From Elysia marginata (Eukaryota > Mollusca > Gastropoda > Plakobranchidae), in the NCBI GenBank assembly GCA_019649035.1, contig BMAT01012050.1, forward strand, positions 538,486 to 561,144: DNA of 22,659 nt. Reading direction: 5' to 3'. A program made the position numbers and the translations under genes. This document shows, piece after piece, positions 19,681-22,659 of this stretch (its first letter is position 1; each line of letters opens with the position of its first letter). The notes beneath the pieces are model-generated. The model was not told where the DNA came from. It saw only the letters and a list, made by a program, of their open reading frames with translations, and ran no database searches.

Positions 19681-19795
19681 TTACTGTCTGTCTGTCTGTC
19701 TGTCTCATTCTCTGTCTCTCTGTCTCTGCCTCTGTCTGTCTGTCTCTGTCTTTCTGTCTGTCTCTCCCCCTCCCCCTCTCTCTCTCTTCTGAAAC
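19681..19795. repeat. TGTC/CT compound tract
   Basis: TGTC units (about 19685-19705) pass into TCTG and CT units ending in CCCCCTCCCCCTCTCTC. It continues the tetranucleotide tract to its left with a unit differing by one base. Frames on both strands here are repeat translations. Confidence 0.93.
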
Positions 19796-21643
19796 TGTGT
19801 GCATCTCTCAACCTTTCTCTGTACTCCTGTCTACCAAGTTTCAACCTTTTCTTTTATGTTTTTCTCATTCTTTGTGGATACGAGAGAAAAAAAGAGCGAG
19901 CTAGAAATAACTCTCATTATCATATCAGCTAATTGTTAGCAGTCTCGGGCTAACGTCGAATACGCTAACTTAAGTTTTTAGGTCGTGGACTTTCCCCTCC
20001 AAGATCTAATTATCTCTCGATATAAATTTCTTCCTTCCTTGCGAACAAACAAGCTTTGATCGACGTGGCCCAGTTAGGAACAAGTCCAACTTGTCTGGCC
20101 TCGTTTTAATTTGCCACAATTTAGAATTGTTGTGTTCAACTTGTTCTCTTCTTCAGCGATATCAATAAACTTATTAATATCCCGGGTGTCAACATTGTAC
20201 TTCAAAATTAATATACGAAACATGTTATCTTGTGAGTTGTTATGACATTGCGGGCATTAATTCTTTTTTTTTTCTATGATGTTTGTTTATGTCTCTTATC
20301 TTTAAGATTGTTTCCGCACATGTGTGTTGTAATTGTTAGAGGCTATTTGCTAAAAATTACATGAACACAGTCACACAGTGCTGATAAAGATAAGTTAGTT
20401 AGTAAATAAAAAGTACATTTAAATCTTTGAAACATCGTCGCAAAAAAGTTTGCAAATATTTTGGGTTGTGTATAAAATATTGACTCTCTTGTTTGTAATG
20501 ATAGACTAATTTTTTTTCTTCATACAACCTGTACCATAACGTCACAAAATATCTGGGTGTGGTGTATGTTTTGTTAATTTAACAATCTTTAAGGAAAATC
20601 ATGCGAAAAGTTATTGCTTTATATTGATTCCGGGCTATAAATCTTTAATGTTTGTGTGTGTGCGTGTATTAGGAAAGAACGTAAATTGTTCAACTTAGCT
20701 TTCTTGCTTTTAGAATTCAAAATATTCAACCTAGCTTTGTGGCTCTTACTTGTTATGGAGAATTGTTTAATTTTTTCGACTTGTTATAAAAACTTTGAAG
20801 AAACAGAAGAAAAAAAAAGCAAAAAAAAAAGCCGATGTTTTGATATTTGCTCCCCCCTCCAAATTTTGAAACTTAGTTTTGAAGAAGGCATTGAAACATA
20901 AAACGAAACAAAAATTGGATGGATATGGAGCGATATGCATAAAGATAACTAGTTGGGAAACTCCACATTAGATCCCAATCATCCCCAAGCTTAAAATAAA
21001 ATTGTACGCAATTTTCACGCCTCCTGTTTTAAGCCAATAATTGCTGCAATTTATCCCATTTCTTTGAATTTTTCTTTTCACATTTTCTAAAGCTGCTTCT
21101 TTGCTTGAGATATTACACAGAGATTAAAATTCAGATTTTGAAACATTTTTTGTGGGTTGAGAATATTAAAAGAAGATTTAGGATAACCTGAGATTGTTAT
21201 CCGTTCCAACGTCTCGACTTTAAACGTCATAATCCGTTAAGCCGATAGAGTTTCCCCTTTTCCATGGAATTGTGTGGAATCAAAACTCTTGCAATAATAG
21301 TTTGGAAAACATTTGTGTTATAAATACATTCAATGTGTAATTTCATTTTTTTAGTTTACTTTCAATGTGAGTTTGCTGTGTATTTTGTTCTGAATTGTTT
21401 ACTAAAAGTTATCCAAGAGAAGCACAGAAAGAGGTAAAAAGTAGAAAGCAAAAAAAAAATATAGTTGAAATAAGAAAAGGGTAGAAAAAAAAAAGAAAAA
21501 AAAATATACTAAGGCAAATATATTAAGAAAGCGTTGGAAGGAAAGGTATTTGACCATAGTAACTTTTAAATCGGAAAAGAAAAACAGAGATAACTAGGAA
21601 TACTGTAAAGTTTGATACAAGCATGGGACAGAGTCAGGAAGAT
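19796..21643. other. AT-rich non-coding stretch
   Basis: I see no gene. There is a compact hairpin at 20067-20100, opposed SOX-like words ACAAT and ATTGT around 20117-20131, an AATTGC-t-GCAATT palindrome (21039-21051), inverted GGATAAC/GTTATCC (21181-21202), and A-runs at 20812-20829 and 21449-21505. The 81-codon forward frame at 20656 has no recognisable content. Confidence 0.55.
20067..20100 (+). other. Compact bulged hairpin
   Basis: ACAAGT-cca-ACTTGT (20080-20094) forms an inner stem. Outside it GGCCCAG (20067-20073) can pair with CTGGCC (20095-20100) with one bulged C and a six-base bulge on the left. It is too short for a microRNA precursor. It could equally be a chance fold. Confidence 0.3.
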
Positions 21644-21700
21644 GGACAGACAGTCAGAAAGACAGATAGCCAAACAGACAGACTGACAAAGACACAGAGG
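21644..21700. repeat. Degenerate (GACA)n tract
   Basis: GACAGACAG, CAGAAAGACAGA and ACAGACAGACTGACA units give a decayed tetranucleotide repeat. It is the reverse complement of the TGTC unit seen at 19681. Confidence 0.85.
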
Positions 21701-22495
21701 TGGAGAGACATCGTGTTTATATAGTAATGACATTAAGTTACTAAGTTGATAGGGATAATCTTTGCAGTTTATCTTTACATTTAATGTATGTTTTGAGAAG
21801 TCTTGTCTTATAATTAAAACTAATCAAGACTAACGATTCTAACGTTCAGCCTGAGTCACTGCCTTTTCTATGGTAGTTACTGTGACCTTTTTTGTAGCTA
21901 GTATGTCGATCACAATAATAATAAGTAGGCCAAATTGAATGTTAAAAAGGTGAAAAAAAAAGACTTTAATTTTGTTAGTTCCTGGATACTTTTTTTAAAA
22001 ACACAATGCTCTCTCGAGTTATGTTACTGAACGGTTATCTCTGTCCTGCTTTGTCGAGACCGCGGCAGTATGACATTGTCCCGGTTATTTCCCTTGGACT
22101 TTTCCCAGGTCTCCAAGTGTGCTGCTGCCGATCTAACTATGGTGGTGTTCTTTCTTGTCGAAGACGTAACATTACTTAGTTTCTTCTTTGAGAGTAATGA
22201 AATATGCACAAGGTTAGACTTTGGGAAAAATATGTTGGTGTTTTTATGTTCTGTTGTCAATGTCAACGTGCGAACGTCGGGGGGGGATTGGATGTGCCAA
22301 GAGACTGAGTGATTGGTGCAGAGATTTTTTTAACAGAGAACATCCAAAATTTCGACTACTCATGAACAAACTATGGGAGGGGGGGCAGAGAGATAAGTAG
22401 TTAGATAAATAGATACGTTGAAAACTGCCTAAATACGTATAACAACAGTGCTCAACTAATATAATAAAATAAGGCTTTCATCTAGTAGAAGGATT
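21701..22495. other. Non-coding stretch with opposed short ORFs
   Basis: Bases 22024-22312 are less AT-rich and open on both strands for 80 codons: forward from an ATG at 22070, reverse from a TTG at 22266. Neither product is recognisable. An AP-1 heptamer lies at 21852-21858. Confidence 0.5.
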
Positions 22496-22627
22496 GATAG
22501 ATAGACAGACAAGTTAATAGGTATACAGAGATGGAGGGAAAGAGAGAACGAGGGGGAGAGAGAGAAAGAGATATACGGAGAGGGAGATAAAGAAATTACG
22601 ATGGGGAGTAAGAGAAAGAAGGAGACG
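22496..22627 (+). repeat. Degenerate GATA/GA purine-rich tract
   Basis: GATAGATAGACAGAC (22496-22510) leads into GA- and GGA-rich sequence with many interruptions up to the window's end. Plus-strand purine. Confidence 0.88.
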
Positions 22628-22659
22628 GGCCATGATATACCATTAGAGAAAACGAATTT

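Overview
This window looks like non-coding DNA (intergenic or a large intron) from an animal nuclear genome. It is AT-rich and scattered with long simple-sequence arrays: (CT/GA)n, (GAA)n, (CAA)n, (TATC)n, (TGTC)n and (TG)n. There is no bacterial-style gene packing, and no tRNA, rRNA, CRISPR or recognisable transposase or reverse transcriptase. The style resembles mollusc or other lophotrochozoan genomes, but that placement is an impression, not a demonstration. I could support no protein-coding gene. The open frames are short. Many are translations of microsatellites (Ser/Leu from CT, Phe or Arg/Glu from GA or TTC), several begin only at TTG or GTG, and none resembles a family I know.

Layout. 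Bases 1-5223: AT-rich unique sequence with a C/CA tract, (CAA)n, two CT tracts and a few short motifs. 5224-6091: an AAT then GAA array, an exon-like segment with splice-site-like ends, and a strong G-quadruplex motif. 6092-7960: CT-rich DNA with two CT arrays, an octamer, a paired NK2-type site and a 20-bp AT palindrome. 7960-8064: the most CpG-dense stretch, with YY1-like and ETS-like motifs, so promoter-like. 9211-9360: a second CpG-richer island holding a 20-bp perfect palindrome with a consensus NRF-1 site. 9635-14426: TG and GAA arrays, then long AT-rich sequence with little structure. 14427-14580: a third island with MEIS, YY1, E-box and PBX-MEIS-like motifs. 14847-15074: two (GAA)n arrays of almost equal length around a 51-bp hairpin-forming cassette. 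15075-22659: AT-rich sequence with GA, CT, TATC/TGTC and GACA arrays and some compact palindromes, including an E-box/Rel-like site at 19165.

If the window has a function, it is most likely cis-regulatory: three CpG-richer, motif-dense islands in AT-rich microsatellite DNA, plus more AP-1 heptamers (ten counted by eye) than base composition predicts. All regulatory calls rest on motif matches alone. I did not find a convincing new biological system.
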